From: a virus
Length of the DNA: 61,910 bases
Strand: one strand, 5' to 3'
IMG/VR virus record: IMGVR_UViG_3300000234_000005
Span: 1 to 61,910 of that record
The notes beneath the pieces were generated by a model that saw nothing but the letters and a program-made list of their open reading frames with translations, was not told the DNA's origin and did not search any database. Position numbers and translations under genes: made by a program. The stretch's first letter is position 1. Each line of letters starts with the position of its first letter. This document shows, one piece after another, positions 31,534 through 39,575 of this stretch.

Positions 31534-31815
31534 ATGTTTGCTGTTTTAAACGCTATGCCCGACGATTATCTTTATGAAAAACATGTCTGCTTTTACACAG
31601 AGCCTTTAAATTCTTTTAAAAGCCAAGACTGTCTTCAGTTAATAGAAATTGTATTGGTAGGGTATCGTCACCCTGAAGCTCCTGATGTCGCCATCATCGA
31701 ATGTCTCGAAAGAAGATACTGTCATGAACAACCAAGAACCAATCTAAAAGCGGCTCCATTAGTTTTATTAGAAGCAGCTCAAAAACTTAAATTTAGTACA
31801 AACGAAGATAGCTAA
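31534..31815 (+). CDS. Unknown protein, 93 residues
   Basis: MFAVLNAMPDDYLYEKHVCF followed by LQLIEIVLVGYRHPEAPDVA and a C-terminal helix. No family recognised. Lies between broken tRNAs and an intact tRNA pair. Confidence 0.5.
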   Translation: MFAVLNAMPDDYLYEKHVCFYTEPLNSFKSQDCLQLIEIVLVGYRHPEAPDVAIIECLERRYCHEQPRTNLKAAPLVLLEAAQKLKFSTNEDS

Positions 31816-31818
31816 TTA

Positions 31819-31847
31819 TTGACAAATAATTTTTTTAGCTGCACAAT
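31819..31847 (+). promoter_or_regulatory. Possible promoter for tRNA pair and structured RNA
   Basis: TTGACA, 17-base spacer, CACAAT, about 20 bases before the tRNA at 31867. The -35 is perfect, the -10 is weak. A transcript from here would run through two tRNAs and the structured region to the terminator at 32441. Confidence 0.42.
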
Positions 31848-31866
31848 GTACATATAAACGTTTTAC

Positions 31867-31945
31867 CTGTGTGTACGTCAATTGGGAGACTACCCCCTTC
31901 TTTGGAAGCGGGAAGCTGCTGGTTCAAGTCCAGTCGCACAGACCA
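31867..31945 (+). tRNA. tRNA-like gene with oversized anticodon arm (Pro-TGG or other)
   Basis: Acceptor CTGTGTG/CGCACAG, D-loop AATTGGGA, T-arm GCTGG-TTCAAGT-CCAGT and encoded ACCA are all good. Between the D- and T-arms there are three extra bases: the region CCCCCTTC-TTTG-GAAGCGGG folds as an eight-pair stem with a tetraloop, or as CCCCC/GCGGG with a ten-base loop. Fixing 3' positions gives loop TTTGGAA (anticodon TGG, Pro) with poor pairing. Decoding identity is uncertain. Confidence 0.6.
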
Positions 31946-31950
31946 ATTTT

Positions 31951-32027
31951 GCGGATATAGCCCAATAGGCAGAGGCATGAGACTTAAAATCTCACAAGTG
32001 TGGGTTCGAATCCCACTATCCGTACCA
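31951..32027 (+). tRNA. tRNA with TAA anticodon (Leu) and short variable arm
   Basis: GCGGATA/TATCCGT acceptor (one G-U), D-arm GCCC/GGGC-type, anticodon arm TGAGA-CTTAAAA-TCTCA, variable CAAGT, T-arm GTGGG-TTCGAAT-CCCAC, encoded ACCA. The anticodon reads UUA (Leu), but the variable arm has only five bases while bacterial leucine tRNAs normally carry a long one. Confidence 0.9.
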
Positions 32028-32035
32028 CTAAAAGA

Positions 32036-32440
32036 CATGAAGGCGAACTAGCTAGCATAACTAAGTAGTGCTACAAGGCTTCATTCACTGCAAATTTTGC
32101 TACTTACTTAACTGTAGGGGCAAATCGCCAGTTGTATCCAATACCACGTATCGTGTAATCGTGGGGCGTCAACACACGCACGAAACGTTTCTTGGACAAC
32201 GTAAACCAAGACCTTGCTAGATAAGGTACATGAATAAGTGAAGATTCTAGCCTAACTTTACATAATATAGAACCCGCCCTGCTGAACATTCCTTATCCCC
32301 TTGGAATGAATGCACACTGCGGCGTAAAGTGGAAAAAATGTTTTGCTGTTTGGATTTTTTTCTGGTCATATAAAACGCCCTATACCGTCAGGTGATGGTC
32401 ATGTTCGTACAGTTGAGGGGCTGTTTCTAACATGTTATTT
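32036..32440 (+). ncRNA. Long structured RNA candidate after tRNAs
   Basis: About 400 bases between tRNA-Leu and a strong terminator, no credible gene. Many local stems: ATGAAG/CTTCAT enclosing TAGCA/TGCTA, CCACG/CGTGG, CTTGG/CCAAG, ACCTT/AAGGT, CATTCC/GGAATG. It is richer in GC than nearby spacers. Phages carry large ornate RNAs (GOLLD, ROOL) beside tRNA genes, and this is a candidate for a similar role, but I recognise no known consensus. It is not tmRNA or RNase P RNA by signature. Confidence 0.5.
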
Positions 32441-32471
32441 AAAGACTCAGAAATGAGTCTTTTTATTTTTA
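32441..32471 (+). terminator. Intrinsic terminator
   Basis: AAAGACTCA/TGAGTCTTT stem with a GAAA loop followed by a T-rich tract (TTTTTATTTTT). Ends the tRNA and structured RNA transcript. Confidence 0.9.
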
Positions 32472-32553
32472 TGACAATTGAAATATGCTCATTGATTTCA
32501 AGAGTTCATCTCAATTATTAACAAAAGTATCAAACATTTACTTATAAACTAAC

Positions 32554-32925
32554 ATGAATCAATACTTCAACTTTTTTAACTTAACCACTTTCTTCTTTGG
32601 TATGCTATGGCTATTTATCGGTGCATACAACCAAGTAGCCCCTGACTGGGATTACAGTATCAGTATCATTATGGGCTTATGGGCATACATCACAGCACCA
32701 TTAGCTATTAATTGGCTAAAAACTAAAGAACCCAAATTAGTTATCAGTGCTTTACTACTTACTTATTTAGGTGTTGATGGTTGGTATTTTTTGTACTGGA
32801 GCTATGTAAACCCTTCAGCACTATTCATGAGAGAAGTACAGTGGTTTCCTTCTCTACTGCTTTATACCCTAGCAGGAATTATCTGGGGAGCTTCTTCACT
32901 TTTTACCAAAGAGGTGAGAAGCTAA
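32554..32925 (+). CDS. Membrane protein with four predicted helices
   Basis: 123 residues with hydrophobic segments near 10-24, 36-54, 62-82 and 98-114 (for example FFGMLWLFIGAYNQVAPDW). No signal peptide or recognised domain. Convergent overlap of 30 bases with the leftward gene that follows. Confidence 0.68.
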   Translation: MNQYFNFFNLTTFFFGMLWLFIGAYNQVAPDWDYSISIIMGLWAYITAPLAINWLKTKEPKLVISALLLTYLGVDGWYFLYWSYVNPSALFMREVQWFPSLLLYTLAGIIWGASSLFTKEVRS

Positions 32926-33261
32926 TCCTTCCCCCAATCCCATAAATCCTTGTGCAGCTTGTGCTAAAGAAGGCTGTGATCTACTTTTAGTAGTACCAGC
33001 AACTTTAGCTGCTTGATAGCCCGGAATCAGTGCTACTAATCCTAAACTAGCCAAAGGATCTTCTTTTGCCAATTCTCTTGCAAAAGCTCTATGCTCGTAT
33101 TTAGCAATTGTATCTTGCGAAGCTTGATCCTTGGTATGTTCTCTCATTTCATACAGACTAGCATGGGGCATAGTTGCTAATTCATCGCCACTATATGCTT
33201 TATTCCCGTCTTGCACAGAATCTCTACCATTTATCTTACCTGCATATCTTATATTATCCAT
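32896..33261 (-). CDS. Virion-type small protein, isolated leftward gene
   Basis: 121 residues from the ATG at 33261 with an AGGA RBS. DNIRYAGKINGRDSVQDGNK, then ELATMPHASLYEMREHTKDQ, YEHRAFARELAKEDPLASLG, LIPGYQAAKVAG and SRSQPSLAQAAQG. This order resembles a small conserved virion-associated protein of podophages, so a late gene seems stranded among early ones, still in late orientation. Identity is from memory of the pattern. Confidence 0.65.
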   Translation of the reverse strand: MDNIRYAGKINGRDSVQDGNKAYSGDELATMPHASLYEMREHTKDQASQDTIAKYEHRAFARELAKEDPLASLGLVALIPGYQAAKVAGTTKSRSQPSLAQAAQGFMGLGEGLASHLFGKK

Positions 33262-33358
33262 TATCAATTCCTACTTCAACTATTACCAATAATACATTAT
33301 TTTACCTGTATATTAATAATTTAACAAGAGCATATTGAACCTACATGAGTACCTAATT

Positions 33359-33529
33359 ATGAAATACACTCCCGAACAGCTCAAAGAAATGGCTTTAGCT
33401 TTTTTATTTGAGTATAATTCAAATAGCCCAAAAGCAGACATAATGTTAATGATTTTATCTCAAGCAACAGGAATGCACCCACAACAAATTATTGCTAACA
33501 TTCAATTCTTAGCTCGTCAGGAAGTTTAA
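33359..33529 (+). CDS. Small helical protein
   Basis: 56 residues from the ATG at 33359 (MKYTPEQLKEMALAFLFEYN); an upstream TTG is less likely. The next start follows one base after the stop. Unknown. Confidence 0.5.
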   Translation: MKYTPEQLKEMALAFLFEYNSNSPKADIMLMILSQATGMHPQQIIANIQFLARQEV

Positions 33530-33530
33530 T

Positions 33531-33743
33531 ATGAAATTAAAACCAGAAGTACCAACTACTTTTACTGTAGAACTTACTAAAGATGAAATTACACTTATTC
33601 GTGAAATTACACAAAATGCGTTAAATATTAATGAAGATGAAAATCAAAGTAAGACTAGGCTTTCATTATTTATTGGTGCATCCAAAATCTTAGGATTTGA
33701 CATGAATGATGATGGAAGTATTAATAGGACTTCAAAATTATGA
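33531..33743 (+). CDS. Small unknown protein
   Basis: 70 residues: PTTFTVELTKDEITLIREIT, a helix and a short C-terminal strand. Stop overlaps the following start. Unknown. Confidence 0.5.
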   Translation: MKLKPEVPTTFTVELTKDEITLIREITQNALNINEDENQSKTRLSLFIGASKILGFDMNDDGSINRTSKL

Positions 33744-33853
33744 TTAAACTTTTTTTCAATAATGTTCAAGTACCGCATGAAAGTAATGGAATTAGTAATA
33801 TTATAACTATTAAATGTATTCAAGCTAAATTAAATGAAAATCAAAACTTCTGA
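33740..33853 (+). CDS. Small unknown protein, 37 residues
   Basis: MIKLFFNNVQVPHESNGISN then IITIKCIQAKLNENQNF. ATGA overlap with the previous stop and 20-base overlap with the next gene suggest translational coupling. Confidence 0.4.
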   Translation: MIKLFFNNVQVPHESNGISNIITIKCIQAKLNENQNF

Positions 33854-34166
33854 ACTATCTGGGATAGCCCTTGATTGGGCTGTGGCTAAATGCGAAGGAC
33901 TTGAAAAAGTTTTTTATCAAGAGGATGAATCATGCCTTGTAAAGTTCCAACCATCAACTAATTGGTCGCAAGGAGGGTCAATTATTGAACGTGAACAAAT
34001 CAATATTACTACTTTACACACATATAAATTCCAATGGCAGGCTTATTCAGACACCCCAAACTCGCATATGCTAAATGCTGCTCCTCTTATCGCAGCTATG
34101 CGTTGCTATGTTCAATTAAAACTTGGTGATGAAATAGATGTTCCTGACGAGTTTATTAGCAAATAA
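33834..34166 (+). CDS. DUF2591-like protein
   Basis: 110 residues: MKIKTSELSGIALDWAVAKC, then PSTNWSQGGSIIEREQINI and NAAPLIAAMRCYVQLKLGDE, ending VDVPDEF. This is the full signature of the phage/prophage family DUF2591, whose function is unknown. Length matches. Confidence 0.88.
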   Translation: MKIKTSELSGIALDWAVAKCEGLEKVFYQEDESCLVKFQPSTNWSQGGSIIEREQINITTLHTYKFQWQAYSDTPNSHMLNAAPLIAAMRCYVQLKLGDEIDVPDEFISK

Positions 34167-34171
34167 TTATT

Positions 34172-34678
34172 ATGCTAAATCATCTAAAATCAAGATTCTT
34201 TTTTCATAATATTCCATTTGATAAAGAATCAGCCATATTTTATTTATATGATTTCGGTGGAAATCTATCAGGCTACCAAAAATACACCCCTTCAGCGCCT
34301 AAAAGCAGATCAAATAATGGTAGATATTTTACTTATGTATCCCCAAACAGGATTGCTGTATGGGGATTGCAGTATGCCTATCCTACCAAACTAATGATAA
34401 TTACTGAAGGGGTATTTAAATCTTGTAGATTCAATAACTACAACATTAATTCTATTGCTGTATTGGGTAATAACCCATTACAACTACGTGAGCAACTTAA
34501 ACTACTATCTCTTCAATACAAAATAGTAATTATTCCTGATCCAGATAAGGCAGGAACTAAACTTTTACAATTTAGTGACAATTTTATTATTCCTACAAAA
34601 CCAGTAGATGATATGAATGAATCTGAATTTGAATCACTACTTCAACAAATTTATAACTTAACCGAGGCTAAACCATGA
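34172..34678 (+). CDS. TOPRIM-domain protein (short primase-like)
   Basis: 168 residues. RYFTYVSPNRIAVWGLQYAY, TEGVFKSCRFNNYNINSIAV, then KIVIIPDPDKAGTKLLQF: a TOPRIM core with the acidic EG motif and DPDxAG. There is no zinc-binding domain, so it is shorter than a DnaG-type primase. It may be a primase fragment or a stand-alone TOPRIM protein; the main primase is likely the protein at 51870-55139. Confidence 0.68.
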   Translation: MLNHLKSRFFFHNIPFDKESAIFYLYDFGGNLSGYQKYTPSAPKSRSNNGRYFTYVSPNRIAVWGLQYAYPTKLMIITEGVFKSCRFNNYNINSIAVLGNNPLQLREQLKLLSLQYKIVIIPDPDKAGTKLLQFSDNFIIPTKPVDDMNESEFESLLQQIYNLTEAKP

Positions 34679-34836
34679 ACGCTAAAACTGTAACTTGCAC
34701 CTGCCAACACCCACAACAAGATGCTATCCACGGCAAAAATCACCGTGTAGCTAACCTTACTACTAAAGCAGCCCCTATTGACAAAGTAGTAGTTCGTTGC
34801 ACAGTATGCAACAAAGAAACAACTATTAACAAATAA
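34675..34836 (+). CDS. Small Cys4 zinc-binding protein
   Basis: 53 residues with CTCQH near the start and CTVCN near the end, likely a zinc ribbon. ATGA overlap with the TOPRIM gene and a two-base gap to the RNA ligase gene place it in the RNA-repair operon. Confidence 0.55.
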   Translation: MNAKTVTCTCQHPQQDAIHGKNHRVANLTTKAAPIDKVVVRCTVCNKETTINK

Positions 34837-34838
34837 CT

Positions 34839-35927
34839 ATGAACATATCCGAACTATCAGAAGCTATTGCCCGTGACGAAATTCGTGTTAAAACCGAAAT
34901 CGTCGACGGTCAAGAATTCCGTATTGTCTGCTATATGATCGCTTCTCCCGACCTTTGGGACGTTCCAAATGCACTTGAGTGTCGTGGTATCACTTTTGAC
35001 TCTGAAGGCAACTGCGTCTGTCGTACGATGGAGAAATTCTTTAACATCAACGAAAATAAACATAGCCAACTAAGTGATCTTGATTTCAATCATGCTTTAG
35101 CATTTGACAAACTTGATGGTTCTATGATTTCCATCGTGCGAGTAAATAACAAACTCTATTGCAAAACTAAGAAATCATTCTATTCTTCAGTAGCACTATC
35201 AGCCCAAAAATATTTTGATACCCAACCTAATCTTCAAGCACTATCCAATTATATGATTGATAGGGGTTGGACTCCAACATTTGAATATGAGTCACCAGAA
35301 ACTCAAATTGTTATTCAGCAAACTGAACAAAAAATGAGTTTACTATTAGCTAGAAATATTGTTTCAGGTACATACCTGCCAAATGATGACTTAGTTATTT
35401 TAGCTAATTGGCAGCATACTCCAATTCCTGGATGGTCAAACGTAACTAACATCCTCAATCTAATTGCATTAGCTAAGGAAGCAGTTGGTGTTGAAGGTTG
35501 GGTCATACAGTTACAATCTGGAGTTCGTGTCAAACTCAAGACTGATTGGTATCTCAAACTTCATCGTTTAACGGATTATACTGAACGCAGTATTTTCGAT
35601 TTAATTATTGCCGAAGAAATTGATGATCTCATGCCTTTACTCGAAACTCGTGAAGGTGCAGTAGATAAAATAAACTCAATTTCACATCGTATCGCATATC
35701 TAATGAAACAAGCTGCAATTGATACTGCGCACCTAATCCAACTTTGGCATAGAGATAATTTATCTTTACCAGATATTGGTAAATGCTATTCACAGCACTC
35801 AGCATTTTCGTTAGCTATTATGGTATACAAAAATAGAGAACCTGATTTCAAAACTTTCATAATTAAAAACTATCGTAACCAATTCACCACCACTCCTTTA
35901 TTTTGGGGATTTGAAGTTGAAGCATGA
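34839..35927 (+). CDS. RNA ligase, T4 Rnl1-like
   Basis: 362 residues (T4 Rnl1 is 374). Nucleotidyltransferase motif I is FDKLDGSM with lysine 91; preceding ECRGITF and EKFFNINEN are typical; motif III PTFEYESP, motif IV EGWVIQLQSG and motif V RVKLKTDWY follow; the C-terminus is helical as in Rnl1. It joins 3'-OH and 5'-phosphate RNA ends, repairing tRNAs cut by host anticodon nucleases, usually after Pnkp prepares the ends (36563). It may also ligate RNAs handled by the Ro-like protein. Confidence 0.88.
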   Translation: MNISELSEAIARDEIRVKTEIVDGQEFRIVCYMIASPDLWDVPNALECRGITFDSEGNCVCRTMEKFFNINENKHSQLSDLDFNHALAFDKLDGSMISIVRVNNKLYCKTKKSFYSSVALSAQKYFDTQPNLQALSNYMIDRGWTPTFEYESPETQIVIQQTEQKMSLLLARNIVSGTYLPNDDLVILANWQHTPIPGWSNVTNILNLIALAKEAVGVEGWVIQLQSGVRVKLKTDWYLKLHRLTDYTERSIFDLIIAEEIDDLMPLLETREGAVDKINSISHRIAYLMKQAAIDTAHLIQLWHRDNLSLPDIGKCYSQHSAFSLAIMVYKNREPDFKTFIIKNYRNQFTTTPLFWGFEVEA

Positions 35928-35937
35928 GGAACAACTA

Positions 35938-36561
35938 ATGAATAACTGGCTTGACACCTCTTGGAGTAGTACCAAATTTGCTTATTGGTTACGTAATGTA
36001 CCATTTAACCATCCTGACCCAAAAGTGTACGTAGAAGCCAATAACAATTCAATGCTGCGCTACCCTTTTCGTTATTGGCTTAGTACTATTGCAATTGATA
36101 CGTTGCAAGATATTTTATCTATGCCAATTGATTTTTTCAATAACATTAAGTATTATATCAATAACCGATGGATCACTAAAACACATACTTTATCATCACC
36201 ACAGCTTAAAGTCGGTCAATGGCACGAATTAGATGATCGTATTCTTTACACTGTCATGGATTCTTTTGTAGAATTTTGTCTTAATGAATTATTGTATAGT
36301 ACGGACACTAGTTATAAAACTAAAGAAGAAAAGTTACTTGAATTTTTCAATACCACTAGATTACAATCAAATTCAGGTGATAAATACGCAGAAGTTATTC
36401 AAGAATTTGAAACAATTTACTCTTGGTGGACTGCTATTCGACCACTTCGAGAATACATTTACATAAATTCTTCTTACTACGAAACTATTGAACAGTATAA
36501 TAAAGAAGACGATGAAATGTTACTTCGCCTTATCAAAATTCGTTCAAACTTATGGAGTTAA
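35938..36561 (+). CDS. Unknown protein between RNA repair enzymes
   Basis: 207 residues from ATG 35938 (RBS GAGGA); an upstream start overlaps the ligase. Rich in Trp, Tyr and acidic residues: FAYWLRNVPFNHPDPKVYV, HELDDRILYTVMDSFVEFC and YSWWTAIRPLREYIY. Located between Rnl1 and Pnkp, so it may belong to RNA repair, but no family is recognised. Confidence 0.6.
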   Translation: MNNWLDTSWSSTKFAYWLRNVPFNHPDPKVYVEANNNSMLRYPFRYWLSTIAIDTLQDILSMPIDFFNNIKYYINNRWITKTHTLSSPQLKVGQWHELDDRILYTVMDSFVEFCLNELLYSTDTSYKTKEEKLLEFFNTTRLQSNSGDKYAEVIQEFETIYSWWTAIRPLREYIYINSSYYETIEQYNKEDDEMLLRLIKIRSNLWS

Positions 36562-36562
36562 A

Positions 36563-37504
36563 ATGCAAGCTTTAGTAGCTATTGGAATCAGTGCATCTGG
36601 TAAATCTTATTATGCCCAATTTATTTCTGATTACCATGAAATCAATCGTGATAACATCCGTAAAGACATTCTTAAATCTAAAGGTATTACCTTTAGTTGG
36701 TCAGCATGGAATTGGAAATGGGAAAAAGAAGTAACTACCATTCAACATCAGTTAATTGAAGAATGTGCCAAAAAAAATATCCCCATCTATATTTCTGATA
36801 CCAATCTTAATCCAGAACGTCTTCATGAACTATACAAATATCTTACCAAACTTGATTTTAACGTCAAGTTTAAGATTTTTGAATCTGACTTAGCCACAGC
36901 CATTGAACGTGATAACGCTAGAATTAATGGTGTTGGAATCTACGTTATTGAACAACAACGAGTTAAATACCAGCAACTGATGGAACGACTTTCCAATGAA
37001 AATTGGTTTAAGGCTAATTTAATTACCCCTGCTCCTGTACTTCTGCAACAACACAAACATGAACACCACAAAATCAACACCTTATTAGTTGATATTGATG
37101 GTACTATTGCTCATATGAACAATCGAAGCCCATTTGATTGGTCTAAGGTTGGTGAAGATACCCCTGACGTTCTTTTGTGTAACTTTCTTAACTATTACCT
37201 ATCTGATAGCCATAATCATATCATTTTCTTAAGTGGCCGTGATCGTATTTGTGAAACAGATACTCGTGATTGGATTAGTAAATATATTCCACATACTTCT
37301 TTCAATCAAAATTGTAAACTATTTATGCGAGCTAATAATGATACTCGCAAAGATTACATTATCAAGCATGAACTCTTTTTTGAACATGTTGATTCTAACT
37401 ACAATGTAATTGCAGTATTTGACGACAGGCCCCAATGCTGCAGGTTATGGAATGACATCGGACTAAAGCTTTGGAGTACTGGTAATCAGTTGTTAAACTG
37501 GTAA
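36563..37504 (+). CDS. Polynucleotide kinase-3'-phosphatase (T4 Pnkp-like)
   Basis: 313 residues from ATG 36563 with GGAG RBS (T4 enzyme 301). N-terminal P-loop kinase GISASGKS at 8-15 with EINRDNIRK and lid arginines; C-terminal HAD phosphatase LLVDIDGTIA with D177 and D179, then FLSGRDR and AVFDDRPQCCRLW. It phosphorylates 5'-OH and removes 2',3'-cyclic or 3'-phosphate from RNA ends, preparing them for the ligase at 34839. The pair matches the T4 tRNA-repair pathway. Confidence 0.92.
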   Translation: MQALVAIGISASGKSYYAQFISDYHEINRDNIRKDILKSKGITFSWSAWNWKWEKEVTTIQHQLIEECAKKNIPIYISDTNLNPERLHELYKYLTKLDFNVKFKIFESDLATAIERDNARINGVGIYVIEQQRVKYQQLMERLSNENWFKANLITPAPVLLQQHKHEHHKINTLLVDIDGTIAHMNNRSPFDWSKVGEDTPDVLLCNFLNYYLSDSHNHIIFLSGRDRICETDTRDWISKYIPHTSFNQNCKLFMRANNDTRKDYIIKHELFFEHVDSNYNVIAVFDDRPQCCRLWNDIGLKLWSTGNQLLNW

Positions 37505-37650
37505 CTAATCCAATAAGTAAATTACAAATCTTCTGCATTTTATTCTCCAAACGAATAAGGTGTAGCGCTAGCAGAGCCTCCTCCACTCGTGGCTAGCAAC
37601 TATTCCTTTTAAAAATAAAATTTTAAATAATCTAAAATGAAGAATCAATA

Positions 37651-37875
37651 ATGGGCATGTATAGCACTATAACTAATAAATATTCTCCACAACCTTGCAC
37701 AAATTGCAATAAAATCAATGTCGCTGGTCAATGGTGGTACTTAGGTAACTACTTCGGGATTAGTGGTTATTTTTGCCCAAAATGCAATAATTTAGTAAGC
37801 CATAATAGCTATGGCATACCTAATTACCCTGAACAATATGAACTAATTAAAAATAAACAAAGTAAACAACCATGA
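37651..37875 (+). CDS. Small zinc-ribbon protein
   Basis: 74 residues with CTNCN and CPKCN pairs about 30 residues apart, Tyr-rich. Its stop overlaps the next start (ATGA). Likely a nucleic-acid-binding ribbon. Confidence 0.55.
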   Translation: MGMYSTITNKYSPQPCTNCNKINVAGQWWYLGNYFGISGYFCPKCNNLVSHNSYGIPNYPEQYELIKNKQSKQP

Positions 37876-38198
37876 AACCTTTTAATTTAGATGAAGCCTT
37901 AGCCGGTAAGCAAGTAGTAGATAAACATAATAACAAAGTAGAACAACTAAAACTTTATGATACCGGCAATGGATTCAAGTTAGTATATACAATAAAGGCA
38001 GAATTATACGCCTGCACTATTGATCTTGCTTTAACTACCTTATTCATGGCTACGGTTTTAACAAACTATTGTGTATCATTACTTAAACAAGACAATGTAT
38101 ACTTCTTAGGGTGTCCATATCTAGCTCATGAATACCCATTAGATGAAGCTTTTACTGCTGGCTTTGTTAAAGCAATTCAGTTTACCGTTGATGAATAA
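37872..38198 (+). CDS. Unknown protein, 108 residues
   Basis: MKPFNLDEALAGKQVVDKHN, a beta-rich middle (YDTGNGFKLVYTIKAEL) and acidic end. The first 20 residues resemble small phage proteins with an FNLEEALAGKPVV opening. Unknown function; precedes the second RNA ligase. Confidence 0.58.
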   Translation: MKPFNLDEALAGKQVVDKHNNKVEQLKLYDTGNGFKLVYTIKAELYACTIDLALTTLFMATVLTNYCVSLLKQDNVYFLGCPYLAHEYPLDEAFTAGFVKAIQFTVDE

Positions 38199-38255
38199 AA
38201 TTGAAGTAAAATCTTGTTTTAAATCTTTCTATCCACGATATTTATAGAGGCTACC

Positions 38256-39311
38256 ATGCGCAAACTTGCACGTATTGTACAAATTGATTCCATTCTCCCC
38301 CACACCAATGCAGATGCTCTTGAACTAGCAATTATTGGCGGATGGCAAGTCATTGTCAAAAAAGACCAATTTAACTCTGGTGATATGGCTATCTATTGTG
38401 AAATTGACAGCTTTATACCAACCAAGGTAGCTCCATTTCTAACTCGTGATGGCCATGAACCTAAACTATTTAAGGGTGTTCAAGGTGAACGTCTACGCAG
38501 TGTCAAATTACGCGGCGAACTTTCTCAAGGACTTCTTATCTCATTAGATAGCTTACTTCATTTTATTAATCCACATACGACAAACTTAGTGGTTGATGAT
38601 GATGATGTAACCGAACTTCTTGGAATTCAGAAGTGGGAAATTCCTGAAAATCCACAATTAACTGGACAAGCTAAAGGATCATTTCCATCATTTATTCCTA
38701 AAACTGACCAAGAACGGTGTCAAAACCTCATTAAAGAAATTCAGCAATCGTTTGAAACCGAAGAAGTATTTGAGCAAACAATTAAACTTGACGGTTCAAG
38801 TATGACCGTTTACTGTAATAATGGAGAAGTGGGTGTATGCTCACGTAACCAAGACTTGAAAATCAATGATGAAAATGCAGAAAACTCGTTCATCAAAACC
38901 TCATTTACGACAGGTATTGGTACTGCACTATTGTCACTTTATGCTCACTTAGGGCGCAATCTTGCAGTACAAGGCGAACTTATGGGGCCGGGTATCCAAG
39001 GTAATAAAGAAAACTTCACCAACCACCTATTTTTTATCTTTGATATTTTTGATATTGACACACAACGTTATTTACTACCTGAAGAACGTTATAAATGTCT
39101 CAATGACTTAGAAGTATTTGGCTACACAAGTAATCATGTTCCTACACTTGGAGCATGTAAACTAGAAACATCAAAAATTGATGAAATTTTACTAGCTGCA
39201 GAAGGTCCTTCCTTATTCGCTAATCAACGCGAAGGTATTGTATATAAAAGTACTACACGGGATTTTTCATTTAAAGCAATTTCAAATAAATGGCTGCTAA
39301 AAAATGAGTAA
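38256..39311 (+). CDS. RNA ligase, DRB0094/Rnl5-like
   Basis: 351 residues. N-terminal OB-like module (RKLARIVQIDSILPHTNADA, GGWQVIVKKDQFNSGDMAIY) precedes a nucleotidyltransferase domain with motif I TIKLDGSSM (lysine 177), VCSRNQDLK, AVQGELMGPGIQGNKENF, and EGIVYKST. This domain order matches Deinococcus DraRnl, which seals 5'-phosphate/3'-OH RNA breaks. Deinococcus also has a Ro protein with Y RNA. A second ligase of another family beside Rnl1 suggests more than one RNA substrate. Confidence 0.9.
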   Translation: MRKLARIVQIDSILPHTNADALELAIIGGWQVIVKKDQFNSGDMAIYCEIDSFIPTKVAPFLTRDGHEPKLFKGVQGERLRSVKLRGELSQGLLISLDSLLHFINPHTTNLVVDDDDVTELLGIQKWEIPENPQLTGQAKGSFPSFIPKTDQERCQNLIKEIQQSFETEEVFEQTIKLDGSSMTVYCNNGEVGVCSRNQDLKINDENAENSFIKTSFTTGIGTALLSLYAHLGRNLAVQGELMGPGIQGNKENFTNHLFFIFDIFDIDTQRYLLPEERYKCLNDLEVFGYTSNHVPTLGACKLETSKIDEILLAAEGPSLFANQREGIVYKSTTRDFSFKAISNKWLLKNE

Positions 39312-39339
39312 CCTCTACAAAATCTATTGGTAACATACT

Positions 39340-39561
39340 ATGATTAACTCACAACTACTCCGCAACATGCCTTCTAATGACCAAATAGGAAGTCTTCTTT
39401 ACTCTTTGGCATACCGTTGCAAACAAACTACTCCCTACCTACAACGCGAACTGCACTACCTCCGTAATCAAGGCTTAGTTACACAAGACTGTCTTGGTAT
39501 GTTGTGGCGACGCACGATTTCAGCGGATCAACTCCTAGCGCATGAACATTCTATGGATTAA
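39340..39561 (+). CDS. Small unknown protein
   Basis: 73 residues: NMPSNDQIGSLLYSLAYRCK, YLQRELHYLRNQGLVTQDCL, possibly a small helix-turn-helix or winged helix. It lies between Rnl5 and TilS genes. Confidence 0.5.
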   Translation: MINSQLLRNMPSNDQIGSLLYSLAYRCKQTTPYLQRELHYLRNQGLVTQDCLGMLWRRTISADQLLAHEHSMD

Positions 39562-39575
39562 TCATACATCTAACT

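Noticed and set aside
32104-32289. Leftward 61-residue gene opposite the structured RNA
   Set aside because: No RBS, no recognised sequence, and it lies in a region full of local stems; an RNA explanation fits better, though a small protein is not excluded.
32036-32440. tmRNA or RNase P RNA
   Set aside because: Characteristic tRNA-like ends of tmRNA and the conserved P4 sequences of RNase P RNA were looked for and not seen.
34172-34678. Full DnaG-type primase
   Set aside because: Only a TOPRIM-like core of 168 residues is present, without zinc-binding or helicase parts.
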